Shown: piece after piece, positions 8,032 through 16,442 of the stretch
Layout of the letters: each line of letters begins with the position of its first letter
Position numbering within the stretch: position 1 is the first letter of the stretch
From: Haloarcula salinisoli
Lineage (GTDB): Archaea; Halobacteriota; Halobacteria; Halobacteriales; Haloarculaceae
Reading direction: 5' to 3'
Assembly: GCF_019599405.1 (NCBI RefSeq)
Contig: NZ_RKLQ01000006.1
Location: forward strand, 115,832-179,831
Length of the DNA: 64,000 nt
Made by a program: the position numbers and the translations under genes
The notes under the pieces: generated by a model
What the model was told of the DNA's origin: nothing
Databases searched by the model: none
What the model saw: the letters and a program-made list of their open reading frames with translations, nothing else

Positions 8032-9177
8032 TTAGTCGTCGCTCGGCTGTGCCGTGCCTGCGCTCGACTCGGTGCCGGCCTCGACGCGGTCCTCGAAGTC
8101 GGGCTTGAGGAGGAGCGCCACGGCCGCAGTGACGAACGAGCCCAGGACGATACAGCCCAGGAAGATGAACGGTTTGTTCGACAGCGGAATGACGAAGATA
8201 CCGCCGTGGGGCGCGGGCATCGTGACGTTCAGCGCCATAGATGCGGCGCCGCCGGCGGCGCTGCCGGCGACGACGGCGGGGATGACCCGCAGGGGGTCGG
8301 CCGCGGCGTAGGGAATCGCGCCCTCCGTGATGAACGAAAGGCCAAGCACGACGCCGCTCTTTGCGTTCTCGTACATCTCGGCCGCGTACTTATGTGGGGA
8401 GATGAAGTTCGAGATGGCCAGCCCGATAGGCGGGACCATCCCGCCGATCATCACGGCCGCCATGGGGGCGTAGATGCCCTCGGTGATGAGCCCCGTCGAG
8501 AAGACGTAGGCCACCTTGTTCACCGGACCGCCCATGTCGAAGGCCATCATCCCGCCGAGGATGAGCCCGACGAACATCGCCTGCCCGCCCTGCATCCCTT
8601 CCAGAAACCCGGTCAGACTCGCGTTAGCGAGCGCGACCGGAACGCCCAGCACGAACAGCATGATAGGCGTGAGGACCGCCATCGTCGCGACGGGAATGAT
8701 GAGGACGGGCATCATCGGGACGAGGAACTCCGGGACGTCCAGGCCTTTGAACCAGCGCGCGACGTAGCCGGCCAGCAGCCCGGCGACGATGGCGCCGAGG
8801 TAGCCGGCGCCGGCCTCGCCGCCGGAGACGCCGATGACGGCGGCGGCTTCGGAGACGACGACTCCATCCTGGATGATGAACGACAGCAGGAATCCGGGTG
8901 CAAGTCCTGGACGGTCCGCGATGGCGTAGGCGATGTAGGCCCCGAGGATGGGGACCATGATGGTGAGGCCGGCCGTGCCGACCTGGGCGAGGAACCAGCC
9001 CGGTGAGCCGGTGTTATCGAAGACTGCCTGGGTATCCCCCACAGCGTACGCGAGTGCGAGGAAGATACCGCCAATCGTGACGAACGGAATCATGAACGAC
9101 ACGCCGGTCATCAGGTCCTCCTTGACGGAGGTCACGTGCGACCGGAGCAGTCGTTCGAATTTGGGGCTCTCTGACAT
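8032..9177 (-). CDS. ptsC: PTS fructose-specific IIC component (membrane permease)
   Basis: I start this 381-aa permease at ATG 9177 (MSESPKFERLLRSHVTSVKE). An in-frame GTG-type start 9 codons upstream is possible but would leave little room for a promoter. About nine hydrophobic segments span residues 25-360. GGPVNKVAYVF and ITEGAIPYAAADPLR match the fructose IIC family; the latter holds the conserved sugar-binding ITEGAIPF-like loop. It transports fructose and phosphorylates it to fructose 1-phosphate with IIB. It is the first gene of the eight-gene operon, so the promoter region just upstream should control the pathway. Confidence 0.93.
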   Translation of the reverse strand: MSESPKFERLLRSHVTSVKEDLMTGVSFMIPFVTIGGIFLALAYAVGDTQAVFDNTGSPGWFLAQVGTAGLTIMVPILGAYIAYAIADRPGLAPGFLLSFIIQDGVVVSEAAAVIGVSGGEAGAGYLGAIVAGLLAGYVARWFKGLDVPEFLVPMMPVLIIPVATMAVLTPIMLFVLGVPVALANASLTGFLEGMQGGQAMFVGLILGGMMAFDMGGPVNKVAYVFSTGLITEGIYAPMAAVMIGGMVPPIGLAISNFISPHKYAAEMYENAKSGVVLGLSFITEGAIPYAAADPLRVIPAVVAGSAAGGAASMALNVTMPAPHGGIFVIPLSNKPFIFLGCIVLGSFVTAAVALLLKPDFEDRVEAGTESSAGTAQPSDD

Positions 9178-9210
9178 TGGTGCGACACCTGCGGCTACGT
9201 CCACTATCTA

Positions 9211-9228
9211 CCATAAACGTTAGCGTTT
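9211..9228 (-). promoter_or_regulatory. probable PTS operon promoter with overlapping inverted repeat
   Basis: On the minus strand TTTATGG (9211-9217) would place transcription near 9187, about 10 nt before ptsC. It overlaps one arm of the inverted repeat AAACG-TTAG-CGTTT (9215-9228). A repressor bound there would block TBP. The regulator is unknown, and no glpR-like gene is in the window. Confidence 0.4.
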
Positions 9229-9420
9229 TTGAACGAATTCGATTGATATTGTGCATTATGGGGATTCGGGTGACTGTATCTGTTTGGAATGAGGGGTGGG
9301 TCACAACTGACCTAACAGCCATATGCTTGTTATTCTGTCCTACTGAAACCGACCAATTTCGGCACCCCGGTCACCGCGCGCGCCCCAGAATTTAAGAGCG
9401 CGACCGGCAGACGTAGGGGT

Positions 9421-11409
9421 ATGCACCCGGCGACGACCGCCGATGCGGACGCGACCGTTACGGTCGAGAACATCGGTGGCATCGACTCGGCGGCGGTGGA
9501 GCTGTCGCCGGGCGTCACCGTCCTCGCCGGCCGGAACGCGACCAACCGGACATCGTTCCTGAAGGCGATGATGGCCGCGCTGGGTAGCGACTGGACCGCG
9601 GTGAAAGGGGACGCAAAGCAGGGCGAGGTCTCGCTCACGCTGGGCGAGCAAACGTACGAACGCCAGCTCACGCGGGCCGAGGACGGCATCGTCAGCTCCG
9701 GCGACGGACTGCTCGCGGACCCGACGCTCGCTAACCTCTTTGCGTTCCTGCTGGAGGACAACGAGGCGCGCCAGGCGGTCGTCCGGGGGGAGGACCCCAG
9801 GGACATCATCATGCGGCCGGTTGACACCTCGGAGCTGCGACGGGAGATTCACGAGGCCGAACGGCGCAAGGCCGATATCGACGACGAACTTGACGACATC
9901 GCCGACCTCAAACAGCGGCTCCCAGACCTGGAACAGCGCCGCGCACAGAAGGAAGCTGAGATAGCCGACGTCCGCGAGGAGCTGGCCGCGGTCGAGGACC
10001 GCCTCGACGAGCGGGACCTCACGGTCGACCTGACCCAGACCAACACGGAGGTACTGGAGACCAAACTCGACGAACTGCGTGCGACCCGGGAGGAGCTGCG
10101 GCGTGTCCGGGGCGACATCACGACCGAACAGGAGAGCCTCTCGGCGCTGCGGGACGAACGCGGCCGGCTCGCCGCCGAACTGGCCGGCCTCCCCGACGCG
10201 CCGGCCGACCGGCTGGCGGAGCTGGAGGCCCGGCTCTCGGCCCGCCGCGAGCGCAAGCGCGAGCTATCGACCTACACCTCCCGTCTCCAGACCATCATCG
10301 GGTTCAACGAGGAGTTCGTCGACGGCGAGCACGACCGCATCGCGGAGGCCCTCGGCCGGAAACCCGAGAGTGTCGGGGACATCACCGACCAGCTCTATCG
10401 GGGCTCGAAGACGACCTGCTGGACCTGTGGCTCGACTGTCAAGCCAGTGCGTTTCGAGCGCACTCTCGATAGTCTTCGCGAGCACCGAACGGAGACATTC
10501 GCGGAGATAGACGACCTGGAAGCTGAAATCGACGACCTGTCCGAAGAAGTCACCCGGATAACGGAGACGGTAGACCGTCGCGACGAGCTCACCGACACTA
10601 TCGAGGAGGTGGACACGGAGATTACGCGGCGCCAGGGGACGCTGTCGGACCTGCGAGAGCGTCGTGATAACCTCTCGGCCAGGGTCGGCGACCTCGAGAG
10701 CGAGGTGACGGAGCTGCGCTCGGCCGAGGTCGACGAGGTACTGGACCTCCACAGCGAGGCCAACGAACTGGAGTTCGAACTCGAATCCCTGGAGTCGACG
10801 CTCGAAGAGATCGAATCGGAGATAGCGACGGCCGAGGCGGAGATTCGGCGGGACGAGGCACTCGTCGAGCGCCGTGAGTCCGTGGTCGAGGAGCTCATCG
10901 ACCTGCGGACCCGCATCGACACGCTGGAGACGGAGGCGACGACGGCGTTCAACGAGCGGATGGCCGACCTGCTGGACATCCTTGATTACGAGAACGTCGA
11001 GCGCATCTGGCTCGAACGGCTCGGCGGCCCCGCCGACTCCGTGGCCACCGTCGACGCCGAGTCGGTCATCGAGGGCTCGGAGTTCGAACTCCACGTGGTT
11101 CGCAGCTCCGACGGCGGGACCGTCTACGAGGACACGGTTTCTCACCTCTCGGAATCCGAACGAGCCGTCACCGGGCTCGTGTTCGCGCTGGCGGGCTATC
11201 TCGTCCACGACGTGGCCGAGCAGGTGCCGTTCATGCTGCTTGACTCGCTCGAGGCCATCGACGCCGAGCGCATCGCCGCGCTGGTCGAGTACTTCGCCAG
11301 CGAGGTGCCGTATCTGGTCGTCGCCCTGCTGCCGGAGGATGCCGCGGCCCTGCCCGACAGCTACGAGCGGGTCCGGCAGATTGGTCAGGGCGACTCGCAG
11401 TCGCAGTGA
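9421..11409 (+). CDS. sph3: archaea-specific SMC-related protein (Sph3-like)
   Basis: This 662-aa protein has the SMC/Rad50 plan. An ATP-binding head (residues 10-45) is followed by long coiled coils rich in Glu/Arg heptads (140-290 and 345-500), a CWTCG zinc hook near residue 338, and a C-terminal head with the signature LSESERAVTG and a Walker B MLLDSLEAID. The P-loop reads GRNATNRTSF where GxxGxGKS would be expected; as I recall this variant is usual for the archaea-specific SMC-related group. It lies tail to tail with rdfA, overlapping by 25 nt, as with Haloferax sph3 and rdfA. A TATA box (TTTAAGAG) lies about 27 nt before ATG 9421. A role in cell shape is inferred from this neighbour. 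Confidence 0.85.
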   Translation: MHPATTADADATVTVENIGGIDSAAVELSPGVTVLAGRNATNRTSFLKAMMAALGSDWTAVKGDAKQGEVSLTLGEQTYERQLTRAEDGIVSSGDGLLADPTLANLFAFLLEDNEARQAVVRGEDPRDIIMRPVDTSELRREIHEAERRKADIDDELDDIADLKQRLPDLEQRRAQKEAEIADVREELAAVEDRLDERDLTVDLTQTNTEVLETKLDELRATREELRRVRGDITTEQESLSALRDERGRLAAELAGLPDAPADRLAELEARLSARRERKRELSTYTSRLQTIIGFNEEFVDGEHDRIAEALGRKPESVGDITDQLYRGSKTTCWTCGSTVKPVRFERTLDSLREHRTETFAEIDDLEAEIDDLSEEVTRITETVDRRDELTDTIEEVDTEITRRQGTLSDLRERRDNLSARVGDLESEVTELRSAEVDEVLDLHSEANELEFELESLESTLEEIESEIATAEAEIRRDEALVERRESVVEELIDLRTRIDTLETEATTAFNERMADLLDILDYENVERIWLERLGGPADSVATVDAESVIEGSEFELHVVRSSDGGTVYEDTVSHLSESERAVTGLVFALAGYLVHDVAEQVPFMLLDSLEAIDAERIAALVEYFASEVPYLVVALLPEDAAALPDSYERVRQIGQGDSQSQ

Positions 11410-11999
11410 CCGCGGTCCAGCAGCTCCCCGACGGTGTACTGGCCACCACAGTCCTCACAGAGCACGTCGACGCTGACGAGGATGCGGTACTCGCCCACCG
11501 AGAGCCGACCGGCCGTGCGCAGTCGGTCGATTGTGTCCCGGACCACCCGCTCGACCCGGCTCTGGAGCCGGTCGATGACGGACCGTTCGCGCTCGACCCC
11601 TGATGACGCCTCGTCGCGTTCGTAGCTGGCGTCGCGGACCTCGGTCAGATAGTGGCGTATCGACTGGTAGCTGACGAAGTTCTCCCGCAGCGCGTCGACG
11701 TCGACGCCTGCGGCGTCGAGCCGGTTCTCCGCCTCCACTCGGCGACCGGCGCTCACCGAATCCTCGGTGAGGAGCCGGTAGTAGTTCTGTGCCTCCCCGT
11801 CGACGACGTCCATGCCGGCGTCCCGGACCGCCGCCAGCAACAGCGCCCGGTTGAACCGGTCGGCGAGGTCGCGCAGGCTCTGTCGCTCGCCCGCCTCGCC
11901 CAGCCAGGCGGCTTCCAGGTCCGCCCCGAGCGGGGCCAGATCGTACGCCTCGATGAGCCGCGCGACTTTCGAGCGCGGCTCGGATCTGTCCGGACTCAT
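11385..11999 (-). CDS. rdfA: rod-determining factor RdfA-like protein
   Basis: I recognise this 204-aa protein as RdfA, which in Haloferax volcanii is needed for rod-shaped cells. It begins MSPDRSEPRSKVARLIEAYD. A helical middle (residues 60-160) holds the typical NYYRLLTEDSVS and SYQSIRHYL segments. It ends in a zinc-ribbon-like CEDCGGQYT...CDCESP. I chose ATG 11999 over an in-frame start 9 codons upstream because a TATA-like CCTTTGG lies about 26 nt before it. It faces the SMC-related gene tail to tail with a 25-nt overlap, so one transcript could be antisense to the other's end. How RdfA acts is not known from sequence. Confidence 0.83.
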   Translation of the reverse strand: MSPDRSEPRSKVARLIEAYDLAPLGADLEAAWLGEAGERQSLRDLADRFNRALLLAAVRDAGMDVVDGEAQNYYRLLTEDSVSAGRRVEAENRLDAAGVDVDALRENFVSYQSIRHYLTEVRDASYERDEASSGVERERSVIDRLQSRVERVVRDTIDRLRTAGRLSVGEYRILVSVDVLCEDCGGQYTVGELLDRGHCDCESP

Positions 12000-12045
12000 T
12001 GGCCTATCGACGGGAGCGCTGGCCAAAGGCGTTCTGTCACGGCAG

Positions 12046-12486
12046 TCATACGGCTTCGGTCCGGAACCGTTCGATATCGACCGCCACCGGCAGCGAATCG
12101 AAGTCGTCGTCGGCGCCCACGATGAGCGTCGCGTCGCGTTCCGCCGCGAGGGCGACGGCAGCGGCGTCGGCCAGCGAGATATCCCCGTCGGCTTTTATCT
12201 CACCGATTTGTCGCCAGTCGGCCCGGGCGAGTGTCAGTCCGTTCCGCGTGAGCGTCCGGAGATCCCGGTCCGCGGTCCGGAGCGAGGCCGCTGTCGGTTC
12301 CTCGTCGGCTGTGCCCTCGAAGCGAGCGACGAGATAGTACACTTCGCTGGCATTGGCTTCGGAGAGATATCCCTCCCTGTCAGTTGCCGCCAGTTCTTCG
12401 AGCAGTGCCCCGACCCGTTCGTGGCCAGGCTCGTTGTACAGAAAGGCGATGATAGCTTCCGTATCGAAGACGTAGGCGTCACTCAT
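12046..12486 (-). CDS. PIN-domain ribonuclease, VapC-like toxin
   Basis: The 146-aa PIN domain has the acidic metal-binding residues in order: Asp in YVFDTEAIIAFL (residue 8), Glu in EANASEVYYLVAR (near 46) and Asp in ISLADAAAVALA (near 106). The last acidic position is in GADDDFD. It would be a metal-dependent RNase that cuts RNA when free of its antitoxin. The start overlaps the AbrB-type gene by 4 nt, so the two form a VapBC-like module. All active-site residues are present and the gene looks intact. Confidence 0.87.
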   Translation of the reverse strand: MSDAYVFDTEAIIAFLYNEPGHERVGALLEELAATDREGYLSEANASEVYYLVARFEGTADEEPTAASLRTADRDLRTLTRNGLTLARADWRQIGEIKADGDISLADAAAVALAAERDATLIVGADDDFDSLPVAVDIERFRTEAV

Positions 12487-12776
12487 CTGTCGCTCGGCCG
12501 CAGGTCGTCAGCGCGGTCTGCCTCGCGTCGCTTCTCGGCCTCCTTCTCGGCGCGAACCTTGGCCAGAACCTCGCCCGGTTCGCCCTCGCTCGCGTGAATG
12601 CCGTGTAGCTCGGTGAGTCCCGGGACCGGCTCGATGACGATTCGGCCCTCCTCCTCGTAAATAAACACCTCTCCGGGGCTCTCGATACCGAACTTCTCCC
12701 GCAGCGGCTTCGGAATCGTCGCCTGTCCCTTCTGTGAGACGCGGACTACCTCCGGCTCACTCGTACTACTCGCCAT
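12483..12776 (-). CDS. AbrB/SpoVT-type antitoxin, VapB-like
   Basis: This 97-aa protein has an N-terminal swapped-hairpin DNA-binding domain (VRVSQKGQATIPKPLREKFG, residues 11-30). A charged C-terminal tail follows that would wrap around the toxin. I start it at ATG 12776 because a TATA-like element on the minus strand is centred near 12803, 27 nt upstream. It should neutralise the downstream PIN toxin and repress its own promoter. The gene pair lies between rdfA and an alpha-galactosidase, unrelated in function. Confidence 0.87.
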   Translation of the reverse strand: MASSTSEPEVVRVSQKGQATIPKPLREKFGIESPGEVFIYEEEGRIVIEPVPGLTELHGIHASEGEPGEVLAKVRAEKEAEKRREADRADDLRPSDR

Positions 12777-12895
12777 AGCTAGTTGTACCATCGTTGCTAC
12801 GTATTACTAAAGCTGTCGCCGGACGCGGTAGCGTTCTGACTGTCTGAACCCTCCGCCGTACCAACTGTTTTGTTCACCCGCCGGGACGCCAACCT

Positions 12896-14077
12896 GTGAC
12901 CCACGACGACGCCGACGCTATGCTCGCCGCTACCCCACCGATGGGCTGGAACTCCTGGAACGCCCACAGCTGTACAGTCACGGAGAAGGACATCCGTGCG
13001 GCGGCGGACGCGCTGGTCGAGACTGGACTGCGCGACGCCGGCTACGAGTACGTCGTCGTCGACGACTGCTGGATGGCCGACGAGACCGACGACGCGGGTC
13101 GACTGGTGGCCGACGCAGAGGACTTCCCGAGTGGCATGGCCGCACTCGCCGAGTACGTCCACGAGCGGGGGCTCAAGTTCGGCATCTATTCGTCTGCGGG
13201 CAGCCACACCTGCCAGGGGTATCCCGCAACCCTGGGACTGGAGCGACTGCACGCCGAACAGTTCGCCGACTGGGGCGTCGACTACCTGAAGTACGACAAC
13301 TGCGGGGACCACCGCGGGCGCGACGCCGTGGACCGGTACGGAGCGATGGGCGAGGCGCTAGGGGCGGTCGACCGCGATATCGTCTACAGTATCTGTGAGT
13401 GGGGGCAATCGAACCCCTGGGAGTGGGGTCGGAACGTGGGCGGGCACTGCTGGCGGGTGACCGACGACGCCGTCGCGAAGTGGCAGACACACGAGGGTGA
13501 GTTCGGCCTCGGTATCGCCGACATAGTCGACCGCGTGGCGGCCCTGGACATCGCGGCGGCTCAAGGTCCCGGGGGGTACAACGACCCCGACATGCTTCAG
13601 GTCGGCAACGGGCCCGACTCGGCCCAGTCACAGCACGAACCGACCGATATCGAGCGCCGGCTCTCGGCCGTGGAGAACCGGACCCACTTCGCCTTCTGGT
13701 GTCTGCTCGGCGCGCCGCTGTTCGTCGGGACGGACCTCACAGCCGCCTCGCCGGACCTGCTCGACCTGCTCACCAACGAATACCTGCTCGCCATCGACCA
13801 GGACCCGCTGGGCATGCAGGGGACCCCCGACCGCCGCGACCCGACCTGCGAGGTCTGGAGCAAGCGCCTCTCCGACGGCGCTGCGGTGGCGCTGTGGAAC
13901 CGCGGTGAGGAGCGGACGGAGATACGGACCCACGTCGACGAGACGTCGGTCCCGACGGCCGGGAGACGCTACGCCGTCCTCGATTGCTGGACCGGGGAGG
14001 GGTGGGAGACACTGGGCGAGCTGTCGGCGACTGTCGAGTCACGCGAGGCGGCCGTGTTCCGGGTGACACCGGCCTGA
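12896..14077 (+). CDS. alpha-galactosidase, glycoside hydrolase family 27
   Basis: This 393-aa enzyme begins at GTG 12896, supported by a TGTTTTGT box about 27 nt upstream. It has the GH27 start PPMGWNSWNAH, then VVVDDCWM and the nucleophile Asp in DYLKYDNCGD near residue 130. The acid/base Asp lies in CWRVTDDA near 185. The C-terminal 100 residues form the usual antiparallel beta domain. It releases terminal alpha-1,6-galactose. There is no signal peptide, so it should act on imported oligosaccharides. No sugar transporter sits next to it. A few GH27 members remove other alpha sugars, so the exact substrate is open. Confidence 0.9.
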   Translation: MTHDDADAMLAATPPMGWNSWNAHSCTVTEKDIRAAADALVETGLRDAGYEYVVVDDCWMADETDDAGRLVADAEDFPSGMAALAEYVHERGLKFGIYSSAGSHTCQGYPATLGLERLHAEQFADWGVDYLKYDNCGDHRGRDAVDRYGAMGEALGAVDRDIVYSICEWGQSNPWEWGRNVGGHCWRVTDDAVAKWQTHEGEFGLGIADIVDRVAALDIAAAQGPGGYNDPDMLQVGNGPDSAQSQHEPTDIERRLSAVENRTHFAFWCLLGAPLFVGTDLTAASPDLLDLLTNEYLLAIDQDPLGMQGTPDRRDPTCEVWSKRLSDGAAVALWNRGEERTEIRTHVDETSVPTAGRRYAVLDCWTGEGWETLGELSATVESREAAVFRVTPA

Positions 14078-14082
14078 CGGGC

Positions 14083-14895
14083 TTACTCGGCGGCGTCGAG
14101 CACTTCGTAGCCGATGTTCGCACCGGCCAGCGCGTCGGTGTGGGTCGAGAGCTGGTCGGCACTGGCGAGCAGGAGTACGTCCTGGCCCTTCGTGGCGGCC
14201 TCCTCGACGGCGGCAACGCTGCCATAGCGGATGTCGACCGCGACGTCGGCGGCCCGTGCGGCGGCCAGGGCCTCGACGCCCGCGACGGCGACGAGGTCGT
14301 GGTCCGTCGCCAGGCCGGCGATGCGGTCGGCGTCGGCGGCCCCGCTCCCGTCGTTTTGCACCCTGGGAATCGACACTGCGGTCACGTCGCCGAGGTCGTA
14401 CTCGACGACGCCCTCGACGTTGGTGATGCCCAGGTCCGTCCCGGCGGCGGCGTCGGTCACCGCAACTGCGGTTGCGTTACCGGTGTCGCCCGCGACGGCG
14501 CGCAACACGCCCTCGCGCATCGTCACGGAGACGGTCTCGCCTTCCGCTATGTCACTCGTCGCGAGCACCGTCTCGATGTCGACCTGGCCGATGATATCCT
14601 CGGAGACGTGGCCGACGAAGCTCCGGAGGGCGTCGGTCTGTGAGATGAGCCAGTCGACGCCTTCCTTGGTGACCTCGTAGCGCCCGCGGCCGTGCTTTGT
14701 GACGTGCCCTTCCTCCGAGAGCCCCTGGAGGTAGTCGCTGACGGCCTGTGAGGTGATGCCGATGGCGTCGGCTATCTCCTGCTGGCTGACCGCCGGCTGG
14801 CGCTCCGCGATTTCGACCATGATCTGGTATCGAGTGGCGGTCCGCTTGCTCCGGAGGACGCCGAACTCCTCGCTCCCGTCCGAACGCTGTGCCAT
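14083..14895 (-). CDS. MarR-like winged-helix regulator with a C-terminal sensor-like domain
   Basis: The 270-aa protein has an N-terminal winged helix (residues 15-75). Its recognition part is SQQEIADAIGITSQAVSDYL, and its wing is HVTKHGRGRYEVTKEG. The remaining 190 residues form an alternating alpha/beta domain with many Ala, Asp and Val residues that I do not recognise; it could bind a ligand. A TTTATC box about 30 nt upstream supports ATG 14895. The gene is divergent from cbiT and shares a 147-nt intergenic region with it. It is therefore a candidate regulator of the cobalamin promoters, but that is position only. Confidence 0.78.
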   Translation of the reverse strand: MAQRSDGSEEFGVLRSKRTATRYQIMVEIAERQPAVSQQEIADAIGITSQAVSDYLQGLSEEGHVTKHGRGRYEVTKEGVDWLISQTDALRSFVGHVSEDIIGQVDIETVLATSDIAEGETVSVTMREGVLRAVAGDTGNATAVAVTDAAAGTDLGITNVEGVVEYDLGDVTAVSIPRVQNDGSGAADADRIAGLATDHDLVAVAGVEALAAARAADVAVDIRYGSVAAVEEAATKGQDVLLLASADQLSTHTDALAGANIGYEVLDAAE

Positions 14896-14999
14896 TACCG
14901 TATCTCCGGCCTACGGGATAAAGTAGCTTTTCGTTACCGAAGGCCTGATTGGTCCCAGTGGGCCAAAATCGGCGATAAGACAATATAGATTGGAGTAGT

Positions 15000-15019
15000 A
15001 CAAGCACAATTGTTTTATG
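15000..15019 (+). promoter_or_regulatory. cbiT promoter: ACAA-N6-TTGT operator abutting the TATA box
   Basis: The palindrome ACAA-GCACAA-TTGT (15000-15013) runs directly into a TTTTATG box (15013-15019). The box is centred about 27 nt before ATG 15043, so the transcript should be leaderless. The same arrangement occurs before the leader of cbiH1 (23237) and before cbtB (31161). Confidence 0.65.
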
Positions 15020-15042
15020 CGTCACACGAGATTGTACTTGCC

Positions 15043-15660
15043 ATGGCACACGTCTCGTTGCCCCACGACGCGAAGGCCGGGCCGACGAAGCCGGAGGTTC
15101 GGGCCGTCCTCGCGAGCAAACTCGACCTCGGGCCGACCGACCACTTCGTCGAAGTCGGCTCCTGTACCGGCGCGGTCACCATCGACGCGGCCCGGCGCGC
15201 CGGTGCGGTCACTGCGCTCGAACGCAAACCGGAGCGACTGGAAGTGACGGAGCAGAACCTCGCCGCGAACGACACCGACGCCGAGGTACGGCTTCGCGAG
15301 GCCGAAGCGCCCGAGGGGCTGCCCGACGACGCCGACGCGCTGTTCCTGGGCGGGAGCCGCAACTACGAGGCCGTTCTCGACCACGCCGTCGAGACCGGTA
15401 TCGACCGCGTAGTGATGAACGTCTCCCGACTGGAGGTCGCCGGCGCGGCCACCGAGGCGTTCCGCGAGCGAGACCTGCTGGCGGAGGTCATCCAGTTCCA
15501 GGTAAGCCACGGCTACGAGCTGGCCGGGGCGACGAGCTTCGATTCGGAGAACCCCGTCTACATGCTCGTCGGCAGTGCGAGCGACGACGTGGCGGCCGAC
15601 GGTGGCAGTGTCGCTGGGGCTACTGACAGTGGCGCCGCGGACGACGGAGGCGACCGATGA
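15043..15660 (+). CDS. cbiT: cobalt-precorrin-6B (C15)-methyltransferase/decarboxylase CbiT
   Basis: CbiT (205 aa) methylates C15 and decarboxylates the C12 side chain of the corrin precursor, using S-adenosylmethionine. The class I methyltransferase fold starts with DHFVEVGSCTGAVTIDAAR (residues 34-52). It continues with ALERKPERLE, which holds the acidic residue for the ribose, and DALFLGGSRNYE. CbiT is separate from CbiE here, as in the anaerobic pathway, while bacteria with CobL have the two fused. The last 25 residues are a disordered Gly/Asp/Ala tail. The stop overlaps cbiL by 4 nt, and the start is fixed by the leaderless promoter. Confidence 0.93.
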   Translation: MAHVSLPHDAKAGPTKPEVRAVLASKLDLGPTDHFVEVGSCTGAVTIDAARRAGAVTALERKPERLEVTEQNLAANDTDAEVRLREAEAPEGLPDDADALFLGGSRNYEAVLDHAVETGIDRVVMNVSRLEVAGAATEAFRERDLLAEVIQFQVSHGYELAGATSFDSENPVYMLVGSASDDVAADGGSVAGATDSGAADDGGDR

Positions 15661-16442
15661 CCCTCTACGGCGTCGGCCTCGGCCCCGGACAGGCCGACCT
15701 CGTGACGGTGCGGGGCAAGCGCGCACTGGAGAACGCCGACGTGGTCTACTCGCCCGGCCGGCTCTCCCGGACGGTGGCGACGAAACACGTCCCACAAGAG
15801 CGTATCGGCGACCTCGACTTCCCGATGACCCGCGACGAGGAGAAGCTCCGTTCGGCCTGGAAGACTGCGGCGGCCGAAATCGCCCCGCAGGCCCGCGACG
15901 GCGACGCTGCCTTCGTCACGCTGGGTGACCCGAACGTCTACTCAACCTTCGGCCATCTCCGGCGAACACTTGCTGCGTTCCACCCCGAGGTAGACCTCGA
16001 AGTGGTGCCCGGCGTCAGCGCGGTCACCGCCTTCGCGACGGCGCTGGGCGTCGAGATTACCGCGGGGTCGAGTCTGGCGCTTCGGGAGGCCGACGGCGGG
16101 GTCTCGCCGACCGGCCCCGACCGGATGATATTGTTCAAAGTGACTGATGCCCCGGCGACCCACGAGGGGCTCGTCGAGGCGGGCTACGACGTGACCTACG
16201 GCCGCCGACTGTTCATGCAGCAGGGCGAGACGCTCGTGACCGACGACCCCCACGATATCGACGAACGGGACTACTACACGCTCGCCTACGCCGAACGGCC
16301 CGACGCTCGGGTCGAGCAGGCTACCGACGCCTTCCTCGAAGGGGTCGACGAAGCGGGCGTGGTCTCTGACGGCGGGGAGGCCAGCATCGCCCGCCAGGAA
16401 CGCTCTGAGGGAGAACTCGGCGGCGACGAGGTGGCCGAATGA
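15657..16442 (+). CDS. cbiL: cobalt-factor II C20-methyltransferase CbiL
   Basis: CbiL (261 aa) adds a methyl group at C20 of the cobalt isobacteriochlorin. It has the class III tetrapyrrole methylase fold. The N-terminal YGVGLGPGQADLVTVRG is the P-loop-like SAM site. FVTLGDPNVYSTFGH (near residue 85) and VVPGVSAVTAFA (near 120) are the other conserved strands. The last 35 residues are an acidic extension. It is translationally coupled on both sides, overlapping cbiT and cbiF by 4 nt each. Confidence 0.92.
   Translation: MTLYGVGLGPGQADLVTVRGKRALENADVVYSPGRLSRTVATKHVPQERIGDLDFPMTRDEEKLRSAWKTAAAEIAPQARDGDAAFVTLGDPNVYSTFGHLRRTLAAFHPEVDLEVVPGVSAVTAFATALGVEITAGSSLALREADGGVSPTGPDRMILFKVTDAPATHEGLVEAGYDVTYGRRLFMQQGETLVTDDPHDIDERDYYTLAYAERPDARVEQATDAFLEGVDEAGVVSDGGEASIARQERSEGELGGDEVAE

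Noticed and set aside
1967..9177. A glpR-type repressor in the fructose operon
   Set aside because: I looked for a DeoR-type HTH next to pfkB and in the flanks. The only regulator nearby (14083) has a MarR-like domain and is not of that type.
10264..11208. 314-codon open frame opposite the SMC-related gene
   Set aside because: Mirrors the coiled-coil codons and shows no domain.
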